Of a stretch of 64,000 nucleotides of DNA, positions 8,156 to 17,200 are shown piece after piece. Source of the DNA: Mesorhizobium loti (GTDB lineage: Bacteria > Pseudomonadota > Alphaproteobacteria > Rhizobiales > Rhizobiaceae). The notes beneath the pieces are model-generated. The model searched no databases, was not told the origin of the DNA, and saw only the letters and a program-made list of their open reading frames with translations. The stretch is from contig NZ_CP033334.1 in assembly GCF_013170705.1 (NCBI RefSeq), forward strand, positions 3,759,501 to 3,823,500, in the 5' to 3' direction. Position numbers and translations under genes: made by a program. Position 1 is the stretch's first letter; every line of letters starts with the position of its first letter.

Positions 8156-9334
8156 TCACAGCTTCCCCAACAGGTCCGGCGTCGGCCAGCCGTCCACCGG
8201 CAGGCCGAGCCGCATCTGTTCCTTGCGGATGGCTTCGCGCGTGTTGGTGCCCAGAATGCCGTCGACAGTGCCGACGTCGTAGCCCCGGGCTTCGAGTTTG
8301 GTCTGCAGCGCCTTCATCTGCTCGTTGTCGAGGCCTTGTTCGGGGTTGCGCGGATCAAGCGGCGGCGCGCCGGCGAGCCTCGCGGCGAGATTGGCCGCGG
8401 TCAGCGCGTAGGTGAAGGACTGGTTCCATTCGAGATAGACATCGAAATTGTCATAGGTCAGGAAGGCTGGCCCCTTGCGGCCCATGGGCAGCGCAAGGCC
8501 GGCCTTGAGGCCCTTGTCGACGAGCGGCGAGCCGTCCGGATTGGTGACGCCCCACTGCGCCCACTGTGTCAGCGGCAATTTGTTGGTGCGCCCGGTCTGG
8601 TCCCAGGGCATCTCATCGGGCACCCGCACTTCCTGGATCCAGGGTTCGTCACGCTTCCAGCCGCGCGACAGCACTTTGTTGGCGGTGGTCATGATCACGT
8701 CGGGCACGCTGTTGCGCAGGTCGATCTTGCCGTCGCCGTCGCCATCGACGCCACGCGCCAGATAGTCCGAAGGCAGGATCTGCGTCTGACCGATTTCGCC
8801 GGCCCAGGCGCCCTTGACGTCGGCCGGCAGCACGCCACGGTCGATCAACTCCAGAAGCGGCACCAACTGTTGGCGGAAAAGTTGCGGGCGGCGGCAATCA
8901 TGCGAAAGCGTCACCAGCGCGCTCAGCGTGTGGAAATCGCCCTGCACGGCGCCGAAATCGGTTTCGAGCGCCCAGAAGGCGGTGATGACAGGCGCCTGGA
9001 CGCCGAACTGCTGGTCGGCACGGGCGAAGATGTCGGCGTATTTCTTCATGTTCGCCGCACCTTGCTTCAGGCGGTAGGCGGAGATCATGCGGTTGGAAAA
9101 TTCGATGAAGGTCTGGGTGAAGACGCCCTGGGCGCGGTCGCGCGCCAGCGCCCTCTGGTCAAAGGTGGCATCTTCAAGCGCGTCGAGGCCGATGGCGCCG
9201 ACACCGGCCGCCTTGGCTTCCGCCGCCACGCCCTGTTTCCAGGTTTCGAAGTCGCCGCCGCATTCCTGTGCCATCGCCGGCAGGGCCGTGGCGCACAGGA
9301 ATAGCGCCGCGAGGGCTTGGGAACGCAGTCGCAT
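8156..9334 (-). CDS. Periplasmic lytic murein transglycosylase (MltB type) with peptidoglycan-binding domain
   Basis: A 392-residue secreted enzyme cleaving the MurNAc-GlcNAc bond with anhydro-sugar formation. It has a signal peptide (residues 1-22, ALPAMAQ cleavage) and an MltB/SLT_2 catalytic domain with catalytic glutamate in FWALETDFG (E124) and the GEIGQTQILPSDYL motif. A C-terminal PG_binding_1 repeat follows (about 330-390: LQTKLEARGYDVG, then GTNTREAIR). The start at 9334 has GGAAGG five bases upstream. The open frame continues 62 codons further upstream, but that part runs into the 57-61 bp repeat array and is not coding. Confidence 0.92.
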   Translation of the reverse strand: MRLRSQALAALFLCATALPAMAQECGGDFETWKQGVAAEAKAAGVGAIGLDALEDATFDQRALARDRAQGVFTQTFIEFSNRMISAYRLKQGAANMKKYADIFARADQQFGVQAPVITAFWALETDFGAVQGDFHTLSALVTLSHDCRRPQLFRQQLVPLLELIDRGVLPADVKGAWAGEIGQTQILPSDYLARGVDGDGDGKIDLRNSVPDVIMTTANKVLSRGWKRDEPWIQEVRVPDEMPWDQTGRTNKLPLTQWAQWGVTNPDGSPLVDKGLKAGLALPMGRKGPAFLTYDNFDVYLEWNQSFTYALTAANLAARLAGAPPLDPRNPEQGLDNEQMKALQTKLEARGYDVGTVDGILGTNTREAIRKEQMRLGLPVDGWPTPDLLGKL

Positions 9335-9449
9335 CAGCTTCCTTCCGAAACGAAGAGGGCATTGTCGTGATTGGCTGGAAGCCCAACGCCCCGAATTACC
9401 AGCGGTTGCACTTTTTTGCCGCTGGCTGTGTCGAAAAGCAGGCGGCAGG

Positions 9450-9686
9450 CCCGGTGTCAACGGTTCTTCTGCCACAGTTCCTTGTTCAAGGCGGCTCGGC
9501 TGGCGTTGAACCCGGTTCAACGGGAACCCTGCTGGAGTGATTTGATCAAAGACCTAGCTGCCGTTGAACCCGGTTCAACGGGAACCCTGCTGGAGTGCTT
9601 TGGCCGAGGATTCGCTGCCGTTGAACCTGGTTCAGCGGGTGTTCTGCCGCAGCCATTTGTTCCAGGCGGCCTCGCTGCCGTTGAAG
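9450..9686 (-). repeat. Tandem array of four 57-61 bp units starting inside the GH25 gene
   Basis: On the minus strand four head-to-tail units occupy 9626-9686 (61 bp), 9569-9625 (57), 9511-9568 (58) and 9450-9510 (61). Each begins TTCAACGGCAGC (GCC in the last) and ends near GTTGAACCGGG. The first unit is the coding end of the GH25 gene. The last unit still translates as a recognisable copy of the same C-terminus (FNASRAALNKELWQKNR then stop, against FNGSEAAWNKWLRQNTR then stop). The middle two share a 3' half, ACTCCAGCAGGGTTCCCG. Unit junctions contain the inverted pair GTTGAAC/GTTCAAC. Confidence 0.85.
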
Positions 9687-10432
9687 ACGTTGATGTCGGA
9701 CTTGCCGGTCATGCCCGGAACGATGCCGGTGCCGGTGTACTGCCAGAAGGTGAAGGGATGGCTGCCATACTTCTCGCGCGGGTGGCCGGCGACGGAGCGT
9801 AGCCAGTAGGGGTAACCGCGGAAGCTCGAGAGCTCGTTGTCGTCGAAGAAATCGACCGAGGTGTAGATGATCGGCTTCTTGCCGTAGTGCCGCTCGACGA
9901 TTTCGAGGAAGGTGGTCATTTCCGCGCGCACCGTGGCCGGGTCGGGTCGTAACCTGCAGGTCGGGGATTTCGGGTTCCATTCCATGTCGAGCACCGGCGG
10001 CATGGCGGATCGGTCGACGGGAACATTCTGGATGAACCAGCGTGCCTGCTGGGCGGCCGGAGTGCAGAAATAGAAGAAATGATAGGCCGCGCGCGGAACG
10101 CCGGCGGCCTTCGTGCGCGACCAGTGCTCGTTGAAATACTCATCGAAGCGGTCGCCACCCTCCGTCGCCTTGATGAAGGCGAAGGAAATGCCGCTGGCCT
10201 TGGCGGTCGGCCAATCGACCGAGGTCTGGTATTTCGACACGTCGGTGCCGTGGACGGCATAGTTCCAGGGCGCGCCACTGTCCCATTCATGCGGCTTGGA
10301 ATCGGCGAAGCGCGGCGCGCGCACGGCCACCGTCGGGCTACTGGAAGCGGACGGCGACAGCGGCGAGAGATCGTCCACCGTCGAGCAGGCGCCAAGCAGT
10401 GTCAGCATGAAAAGGGCCGCAAGACGGCGCAT
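9632..10432 (-). CDS. GH25-family lysozyme lipoprotein
   Basis: A 266-residue glycoside hydrolase family 25 muramidase. It starts MRRLAALFML and has a lipobox LLGAC with C16 as lipidation site, then a low-complexity Ser/Pro linker to residue 35. The catalytic barrel begins at GTDVSKYQ (D64), with FAFIKATEG (85-92) and the catalytic LDMEW (D149, E151). The C-terminal FTFWQYTGTG and GKSDINVFNG are typical. The start at 10432 has GGAAG upstream. The last 17 residues lie within the first unit of a tandem repeat array. Together with neighbouring transglycosylase and amidase genes it contributes to murein remodelling; its outer-membrane location is inferred from the lipobox. Confidence 0.92.
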   Translation of the reverse strand: MRRLAALFMLTLLGACSTVDDLSPLSPSASSSPTVAVRAPRFADSKPHEWDSGAPWNYAVHGTDVSKYQTSVDWPTAKASGISFAFIKATEGGDRFDEYFNEHWSRTKAAGVPRAAYHFFYFCTPAAQQARWFIQNVPVDRSAMPPVLDMEWNPKSPTCRLRPDPATVRAEMTTFLEIVERHYGKKPIIYTSVDFFDDNELSSFRGYPYWLRSVAGHPREKYGSHPFTFWQYTGTGIVPGMTGKSDINVFNGSEAAWNKWLRQNTR

Positions 10433-10550
10433 CGCAACTTCCAAGCCGGAATCAGCCGGTCGCTGATGGGTCTGTGAACCGATGGCCGACGACTGGTCGA
10501 GCCCCCTCCAGGCGATCGCCCCACAGCATCGCCCAGCATATCCATTTCTG

Positions 10551-10598
10551 TGCATGTCGTTGTCCCAAAACCGCTATGCGGTCTAGGGCGGCATGCAT
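10551..10598. repeat. 48-bp intergenic repeat (family R1)
   Basis: It starts TGCATGTCGTTGTCCCAAAA and ends GGGCGGCATGCATC, giving imperfect inverted ends (TGCATG / CATGCA). Related copies are at 3167, 44184 (inverted) and 50227. It sits upstream of the GH25 lipoprotein gene, in the gap before the serine hydrolase. Confidence 0.75.
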
Positions 10599-10720
10599 CC
10601 CCCGTGATCGCCGATCATGGTTGATAATCCGTTGACGGCGCTCGACAAGTATCCCGATTTGCGGAAGCAATGGCGGCAAATCGATGACATAAGGTCGGGC
10701 GAAAGCCCGGGAGGATGCGG

Positions 10721-12100
10721 ATGCGGATCGTCGTCAAGATCGTCAGATGGGTGCTTGGCCTGATCGTGCTGGCGGTCGTCGCGCTGTTTGCCTGGCTTTA
10801 CATCGCGCCACCCGAACTGATCCGCGTCGGCTCCGGCTATTCGGCCAAGATCGTCTGCTCCAACGTCTTCATAGCCGGGCGCGATCCCAATGAGGTGCTT
10901 GCCGTCGACGTGCAGGCGCCCGGACACCCGCTGCTGCGGCTGATGCGGGTCTCGGTCGACAAGAACCGGGGCACGGTCTCCGCCGGCCTGCTTGGCTTCC
11001 TCGGCAAAAGCGAGGCGGTTTCCCGCGATGGATTGGGCTGCACCTCGATACCCGACGGCGATGTCGGCAAGGCGCGGCGCACGGCGGTCCATGGCGAAAC
11101 GTCGGCTGCCAGCCAGGACACGCTGTGGCCCGAGGGCGAGCGGGTCGAGGCATCGCAGGATCCGGTGATCGGCAAGCTGCTGGACGACGCGGCGCTGACC
11201 GGTACCGGCATGCGCGCGCTGGTCGTGGTCAAGAACGGCCGCGTCGTCGCCGAACGCTATGGCAACGGTTTTTCCGCCAAGACGCCGCTGCTTGGCTGGT
11301 CGATGACCAAGACGGTGAACGCCGCCATCATCGGCACGCTGGTCAAGGACGGCAAGATGGCCGTCGACAACAAGGGCCTGTTCGCGCCGTGGAAGGCGGA
11401 TGGCCGCGCCGCCATCAGCCTTGCCGACATGATGGCGATGTCGAGCGGGCTGCAGTTCAACGAGGATTATGGCGACGTCGCCGACGTCACGCGCATGCTC
11501 TATCTCGAGCCCGACATGGCGGGCTTTGCCATATCCAAGCCGTTGGTGGGCGAGGTCGGCAAGGTGTTCTCCTATTCGAGCGGCACCGCGGTGATGCTGT
11601 CGCGGCTGTGGCAGGATGCGATCGGCGACAAGGCCAAGGCGCTGACATGGCCGCGCACGGCGCTGTTCGAGCCGCTCGGCATGCACAGCGCCGTGCTCGA
11701 AACCGACGAGCAGGGCACGTTCGTCGGCTCATCCTATCTCTACGCCACGGCGCATGATTGGGCCCGCTTCGGGCAGTTCCTGCTGCAAGGCGGGGTCTGG
11801 AACGGCAACCAAATCCTGCCGGCCGGCTTCGTCGACTGGATGCGCGAGCCGGCGCCGGCCTCGAAGGTCTACGGCAAGGGCCAGTTGTGGATCGAGGCGC
11901 CGGGCGACGAGGAAAATCCCGGCGCCGGTGTCGCGGCAGGCCTGCCCAAGGATACCTACTGGATGGAAGGCCATGACGGCCAGACGGTCACCATCATTCC
12001 GTCGGAGCAATTGGTGATCGTGCGGCTGGGGCTGACACCGGCCAAGCTCGGCTATCGCCCGCAGGCGATGGTGGGTGCGCTGGTGAAGGCGCTGCATTAG
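10721..12100 (+). CDS. Membrane-anchored serine hydrolase, class C beta-lactamase-like
   Basis: A protein of about 459 residues with an N-terminal transmembrane helix (VVKIVRWVLGLIVLAVVALFA) and a periplasmic beta-lactamase/DD-peptidase fold domain. The nucleophile motif is SMTK, with S196/K199 counted from the upstream ATG at 10715. YSSGTAVML provides the Tyr-x-x motif region, and EGHDGQ is probably the third motif near the C-terminus. I prefer the ATG at 10721, as GGGAGG lies six bases before it; the ATG at 10715 abuts that RBS. Family members include esterases, D-aminopeptidases and penicillin-binding proteins, so the substrate is open. Its 3' end overlaps the extended btaB frame on the opposite strand. 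Confidence 0.82.
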   Translation: MRIVVKIVRWVLGLIVLAVVALFAWLYIAPPELIRVGSGYSAKIVCSNVFIAGRDPNEVLAVDVQAPGHPLLRLMRVSVDKNRGTVSAGLLGFLGKSEAVSRDGLGCTSIPDGDVGKARRTAVHGETSAASQDTLWPEGERVEASQDPVIGKLLDDAALTGTGMRALVVVKNGRVVAERYGNGFSAKTPLLGWSMTKTVNAAIIGTLVKDGKMAVDNKGLFAPWKADGRAAISLADMMAMSSGLQFNEDYGDVADVTRMLYLEPDMAGFAISKPLVGEVGKVFSYSSGTAVMLSRLWQDAIGDKAKALTWPRTALFEPLGMHSAVLETDEQGTFVGSSYLYATAHDWARFGQFLLQGGVWNGNQILPAGFVDWMREPAPASKVYGKGQLWIEAPGDEENPGAGVAAGLPKDTYWMEGHDGQTVTIIPSEQLVIVRLGLTPAKLGYRPQAMVGALVKALH

Positions 12101-12899
12101 CTCTCTTTACCCTCCCCTTGATGGGGAGGGTCGGCGCGCAGCGCCGGGGTGGGGTGCCTAGCGCTTCATCCCCACCCGCGCCTTCGGCGCGACCTCCTCC
12201 ATCGAGGGGGGAGGCAAGGTTGCGCGGCCCGATCACCGCCAGCCAGGCATAGCCGCGATAAAGCGTGCGGAAACGGAAGGTTGCGCCGGTTCGCCGAGAT
12301 TCCGATTCCAGAACCTCGCGCAGCGATTCACGTGGCGAGACGTGAAATTTCCTCAGCCAGCCGCGCAGCAGAGTCTGGAACCAGTTGGGCAGGCCTTCCT
12401 GCTGACCGAAATCGACGACATGCAGCGAGCCGTTGGGGGCCAGCGCAGCAAGGGCTGCCGACACCGTCTTTTCCCATCCCGGGATCATCGACAGCGAATA
12501 GGACACGAAGACGCGGTCGAAGCGCTCGATGCCGTAGAGGGAGCCCGCATCGAAATCGGTGGCGTCGCCCCGTGCCAGCGTGACGCGGCCGGACAGGCCT
12601 TCGCGGTCGATCGCCTTGCGGGCGGTCTCCAGCATCTCGGCCGAGATATCGAGGCCGAAGAAGCGGGCGTCGGGATAGCGACGGGCGGCGAGGATGATGT
12701 TGCGGCCGGTGCCGCAGCCGAGTTCCAGCACGGTGCCGCCCGCCGGTACATCCAGTCCATCGATCAGCCGGTCGCGGCCGAGCAGGTAGTATTTGCGGGT
12801 CAGGTCGTAGATATGGCGTTGCCAGCGATAGACGCCGTCCATCAGTTCGGCGTGGCTGGCCTTGAATTCGGGGCTGGCCGGTAGCTCCGTCGTGCTCAT
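11994..12899 (-). CDS. btaB: BtaB-like SAM methyltransferase with repeat-derived C-terminal extension
   Basis: S-adenosylmethionine-dependent N-methyltransferase that trimethylates diacylglycerylhomoserine to the betaine lipid DGTS. It has SAM motif I VLELGCGTGRN (about residues 54-64), acidic loop FFGLDIS, and VSYSLSMIPGW. The native protein probably ends near WLAVIGPRN (about residue 227), close to the usual size of about 210. The frame then continues for about 75 residues: first through a palindromic repeat (12107-12217), then antisense through the end of the serine hydrolase gene, stopping at 11994. The ATG overlaps the btaA stop by 4 bp. Whether the tail disturbs function is unknown. Confidence 0.88.
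   Translation of the reverse strand: MSTTELPASPEFKASHAELMDGVYRWQRHIYDLTRKYYLLGRDRLIDGLDVPAGGTVLELGCGTGRNIILAARRYPDARFFGLDISAEMLETARKAIDREGLSGRVTLARGDATDFDAGSLYGIERFDRVFVSYSLSMIPGWEKTVSAALAALAPNGSLHVVDFGQQEGLPNWFQTLLRGWLRKFHVSPRESLREVLESESRRTGATFRFRTLYRGYAWLAVIGPRNLASPLDGGGRAEGAGGDEALGTPPRRCAPTLPIKGRVKRANAAPSPAHPPSPAGDSRAWPVSAPAARSPIAPTE
12107..12217. repeat. Palindromic repeat, family R2 copy C (inside extended btaB)
   Basis: The element begins CCCTCCCCTTGATGGGGAGG and ends CCTCCATCGAGGGGGGAGG, with internal GC-rich hairpins (GGCGCGCAGCGCC, GCGCCTTCGGCGC) and a GGTGGGGTG / CCCCACCC pair. It has the same layout as copies A (15438) and B (17266). It lies just after the serine hydrolase stop and reads open in the btaB frame. 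Confidence 0.85.
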
Positions 12900-14143
12900 G
12901 CCGGGCGCTTCACATAGAGGTGGAAGCCACCATAGATGGCCGAGCGATCGCGGGCCGAGAATTCGCGCGACGCCTCGTCCTGATAGTCCCACTGATCGAG
13001 CAGAGAGGTCGAGACACGGCCCGGCAGCAGGCTGGGTTCGGCGGCTGTGCGGAAGATGACGCGGGCCCCAGCGGAGGCGGTGCGGCTGATTTCCGACCAC
13101 AGCGCATTGAGCTGATCAGCGGTCATCCAATCCTGCGCGTCGAGCAGGATGAAGCGGTCGACCGTGCCGGCATCCTTGCCGGCCAGGAATTCGATCAGAT
13201 TGGCATGGTGGATGGCGACGCGGTCGATATTGCCGCGGATGGTGTCGTAGTTCTGCTTTTCCAGATAGGCGGGCAGGGCGGCCTCGCCGGGATTTGGATA
13301 GCGGCGGGCAAAGGCCTGCCAGGCGAAGTAATTGTTCTCCAGGGGAAAGTCGCAGGCGAGCTTTTCCAGCCGGGCCTTCAGCACGCTGGCCATGGTGCCG
13401 TCGCCGGAGGTGATCAGGGAATCATACTGCGCCGGCGGAATGCCGAGGCCGAACAGAGAAGCCTTGCGCGACGTCGCCCATTTCAGGAGCTTCTTGTCGA
13501 AGACCGGCGCCAGCTCCTCGTTGAAGAAGCGGCGCTGTTCGCCGATGTTCCTGGCTTCCATCATGCGGGCCGGGTTGACGCCGAAGAATTTGGCTGTGCG
13601 GTGGCCCATGGCGATGAACAGGCCAAGCAGGCCGGTCTGGTAGAAATTGCGGTCGAAGACACCGATGCGCCTGATGCCGCGCCAGTTGCGGCGCTCCCAG
13701 TAGTGGCGGCTCACCGGGTCGAGATGCGGCGCGATGAAACGGTCATAAGCTTGCGAATTGTGGCTGGTGTCGGCGGCGCCGAAGAAGCGGAACAGGTCGC
13801 CCTGCGAGGGCAGGCGGCGCACCGCTTCCAGCTTCATGCGGTTCAGCGCGATGTGCGCGGCGTTGAGGTCGACGGCGTCGATCCGTGCCGGCGAGCGGGT
13901 GAGGTAGGCCAGGATGTTGCAGCCACCGGAAGCGATCGTGACGATGCGGTGACCCTGGCCAAGCTGCATGGCCTCCATGTCGACATCGGGGTCTTCCCAG
14001 ATCTGCGGATAGACGAGGCCGGAGAACAGAAGGGCGAACAGCCGCTCCGAGATGCCGGCTTTGGAAAGCGCGCGGTTCTGGTAGACGGCCTTTCCAACTT
14101 CCTTGCCGCGGCGAAAAACCAGATCCGAGGAGACGTCCGTCAT
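12896..14143 (-). CDS. btaA: BtaA: SAM:diacylglycerol 3-amino-3-carboxypropyltransferase
   Basis: First enzyme of DGTS betaine-lipid synthesis (DUF3419 family). It transfers the aminocarboxypropyl group of SAM to diacylglycerol at the membrane. The 415-residue product matches the family length. Motifs include LVYPQIWEDP (near the N-terminus), the SAM-binding TIASGGCNILAYL, VDLNAAHIALN, and the C-terminal LLDAQDWM and ARVIFRTAAEPS. Two in-frame ATGs lie upstream (14161 and 14194). The one at 14194 is inside the Pho box and cannot be the start of a Pho-driven transcript. I chose 14143, which has GGGGA upstream. It is followed by btaB with a 4-bp overlap. Expression under phosphate starvation is expected from the Pho box and from known rhizobial btaAB biology. 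Confidence 0.93.
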   Translation of the reverse strand: MTDVSSDLVFRRGKEVGKAVYQNRALSKAGISERLFALLFSGLVYPQIWEDPDVDMEAMQLGQGHRIVTIASGGCNILAYLTRSPARIDAVDLNAAHIALNRMKLEAVRRLPSQGDLFRFFGAADTSHNSQAYDRFIAPHLDPVSRHYWERRNWRGIRRIGVFDRNFYQTGLLGLFIAMGHRTAKFFGVNPARMMEARNIGEQRRFFNEELAPVFDKKLLKWATSRKASLFGLGIPPAQYDSLITSGDGTMASVLKARLEKLACDFPLENNYFAWQAFARRYPNPGEAALPAYLEKQNYDTIRGNIDRVAIHHANLIEFLAGKDAGTVDRFILLDAQDWMTADQLNALWSEISRTASAGARVIFRTAAEPSLLPGRVSTSLLDQWDYQDEASREFSARDRSAIYGGFHLYVKRPA

Positions 14144-14192
14144 GACAAAGTGATTCCCCATTTGCTTTGGCGCAAGCGGGTAGCGCAGGGTC

Positions 14193-14210
14193 ATGACAGG
14201 CCGGTGACAG
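14193..14210 (-). promoter_or_regulatory. Pho box (PhoB operator) upstream of btaAB
   Basis: The minus strand reads CTGTCAC-CGGC-CTGTCAT, two direct 7-mers with an 11-bp period, an essentially perfect PhoB binding site. A weaker third element (CGTCAAC) lies 11 bp upstream. The box starts 16 bp after the hydantoinase stop and ends 50 bp before the btaA start. It implies that btaAB is induced when phosphate is scarce, replacing phospholipids with betaine lipid. Confidence 0.88.
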
Positions 14211-14226
14211 GCTGTTGACGTGTTCT

Positions 14227-17200
14227 TTACAGCTTGCCAAACCCACCCGGTGTCGGCGTCGTCAGGATAACTGCCTCACCGGCATCAAGCATGGTCTGGT
14301 CGCAGGCCTTCAGCACGTCGACCGTCCCGTCCTTGCGGCGCACCTTGGTCGAGCCGACCTCGCCATCCCCGCCACCGTCCAGCCCCCGCGGCGGGCGGTT
14401 GCGGTGCGAGGACAGGATCGCGCATTCCATCTTCTCGAGGAAGCGTATGGTGCGTTTGGTGCCGTCGCCGGCATCCCACTTACCCTTGCCGCCGGAGCCC
14501 TCGCGGATGTGGAAATCCTCCAGCACCACGGGAAAGCGCAGTTCCAGCACCTCGGGATCGGTGAGGCGCGAATTGGTCATGTGGGTATGCACGCCGGAGG
14601 TGCCGGCAAAGCCGCGGCCGGAATTCATCTGGCCTGCCGGCGAGCCGGAACAGATCGTCTCGTAGTACTGGTACTTCTTGTTGCCGAAGGTCAAATTGTT
14701 CATCGTTCCCTGCGCATTGGCCATGGCGCCCATGGCGCCGAACAGCGCATTGGTGACATGCTGCGAGGTCTCGACATTGCCTGCGACGACAGCGGCGGGG
14801 TAGGCGGGCTTCAGCATGCAGCCATCGGGAATGACGATATTGATTGGCCGCAGGCACCCGGCATTCATCGGGATCATGTCCTCGACCATGACGCGGAAGG
14901 CGTAGAGGACCGCCGCGCGGGCGACGGGCTCCGGCGCGTTGAAATTGTTCTTCATGACAGGTGACGTGCCGGTGAAGTCGACTGTCGCCTCGCGCTTTTG
15001 CCGGTCGACCGATATCTTCACCTTGATCACCTGGCCGGTATCCGTGGAGTATTCATAGGCCGACGTGTCCGGCAGCCGCTCGATCACCCGCCGCACGCTT
15101 TCGGCGGCGTTGTCCTGGACGTGCCCCATATAGGCCTCGACGACATCAAGGCCGAAATGCGCGACCATCTTGCGCAACTCGGCGACGCCTTTCTCGTTGG
15201 CGGCGATCTGCGCCTTGAGGTCGGCGATGTTCTGATGCGGGTTGCGGGCCGGGTAGGGGTGATCGGTCAGCAGCGTCTGCAGTTCCGTCTCGCGGAAGCG
15301 GCCGCGGTCGACGATGCGGAAATTGTCGAACAGCACGCCTTCCTCGTCCACCGTGGTGGCCAGCGGCGTCATCGAGCCGGGCGCGGTGCCGCCAATATCG
15401 GCGTGGTGGCCGCGCGAGGCAACGTAGAAGAGAATTTCCTCCCCCCTTGAGGGGGAGGTGGCGGCGAAGCCGCCGGAGGGGGGCGGATCGACCGGGCTCG
15501 GCGCTCTTGCGGTGCCTTCTGAGAGGACCCCACCCGGCCGCTGCGCGGCCACCCTCCCCTCGAGGGGGAGGGAAAAGACGGGCGTCACCACCGTGATGTC
15601 GGGCAGATGCGTGCCGCCATTATAAGGCGCGTTGAGGGCAAAGACGTCGCCGGGGTGGATGTCGCCGGAGTTCAGCCGGATGATGGTTTCGACCGAACGG
15701 TCCATCGAGCCGAGGTGCACCGGCATATGCGGCGCGTTGGCGACCAGCGCCCCGGTGTGGTCGAAGACGGCGCAGGAAAAATCCAGCCTTTCCTTGATGT
15801 TGACGGAGTAGGCGGTGTTCTGCAAGGTGACACCCATCTGCTCGGCGATCGACATGAACAGGTTGTTGAAGACTTCGAGCATCACCGGGTCGGCCGATGT
15901 GCCAAGGGCGGCGGCCCGCGCCTTCCTTTCGGTGCGGCGGATCACGACGTGGTTGAGGTTGGTGATTTCGGCCCGCCAGCCCGGTTCGACAACGATGGTC
16001 TGGTTCGGTTCGATGATGAGAGCGGGGCCCGGGACCAGATTGGATGGGCGCAGGTTTTCGCGACGATGGATGCCGGCTTCATGCCACCGGCCTTCGGTGT
16101 AGATGCGCCGCGTTCCAGAAGCGCCAGCTTCAATCCTCGCAGGTCCGGCGGGCGCATAGGCTTCGGCGCTGCTCTCGTCTATTTCGCTGCCCTCGACGCC
16201 GACCGTCTCGACGATCATCGGCTTGTCGTCATAGACGAAGCCGAATTGCGCCTTGTGGGCGATTTCGAAATCGCGCTTCGCCTGGAAAATCGAGTCGCTT
16301 TCGAAATTCACCGGCAGTGTCGTGTCGGTGCCGTCATAGCGGATGTGCAGCACGGGCCTGGTCGCAACCTTGTCCTCGGCGATCCCTTGGGCCGCAAGCT
16401 CGGCGATGACGGCCTTTTTCAGGATGGCGATGAGGCTGCCGATCTCCGTTCTGGATTCTTCGGCAAGCGGCTTGAGCAATGCCTGCTGGCGCGAGGCAAA
16501 GACGGACGCCAGGCCGATCCCGTAAGCCGAAAGCAGGCCGGAGAAGGGATGGATCAGCACCGCCTCCATGCCGAGCGCATCGGCGACCAGGCATGCGTGC
16601 TGGCCGCCGGCGCCGCCGAAGCAGTTCAGCAGATATTCGGTGACGTCGTAGCCGCGCTGCACGGAAATCTTCTTGATGGCGTTGGCCATGTTCTCGACGG
16701 CGATGGTGACGAAGCCTTCGGCAACCGCCTCCGGCGAGCGGCCATCGCCGATTTCGGCGGCAAGGGCCGCGAATTTCGCGCGCACCGTTCCGACGTCGAG
16801 CGGCTGGTCCTGGCCGGGACCGAAGATCGCCGGGAAGAAATCGGGCTGCAGCTTGCCGAGCATCACGTTGGCGTCGGTGACGGCCAGCGGGCCGCCGCGC
16901 CGGTAGGCGGCGGGGCCGGGATTGGCGCCCGCGGAGTCCGGTCCGGCGCGAAAACGGCCGGCCTCGTAATGCAGGATCGAACCACCGCCGGCGGCGACGG
17001 TGTGGATGCGCATCATCGGGGCGCGGACGCGCACGCCGGCGACCTCCGTGTCGAAAGCGCGTTCGTACTCGCCATCATAGTGGGCGACGTCGGTGGACGT
17101 ACCGCCCATGTCGAAGCCGATGACCTTGTCGAAGCCGGCGAGCTTCGCCGTCTCGACCATGCCGACAACGCCGCCAGCCGGACCCGACAGCAGCGCGTCC

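Noticed and set aside
9450..9686. CRISPR-like array
   Set aside because: Units are contiguous 57-61 bp tandem repeats without unique spacers, include a gene's coding end, and no cas gene is present.
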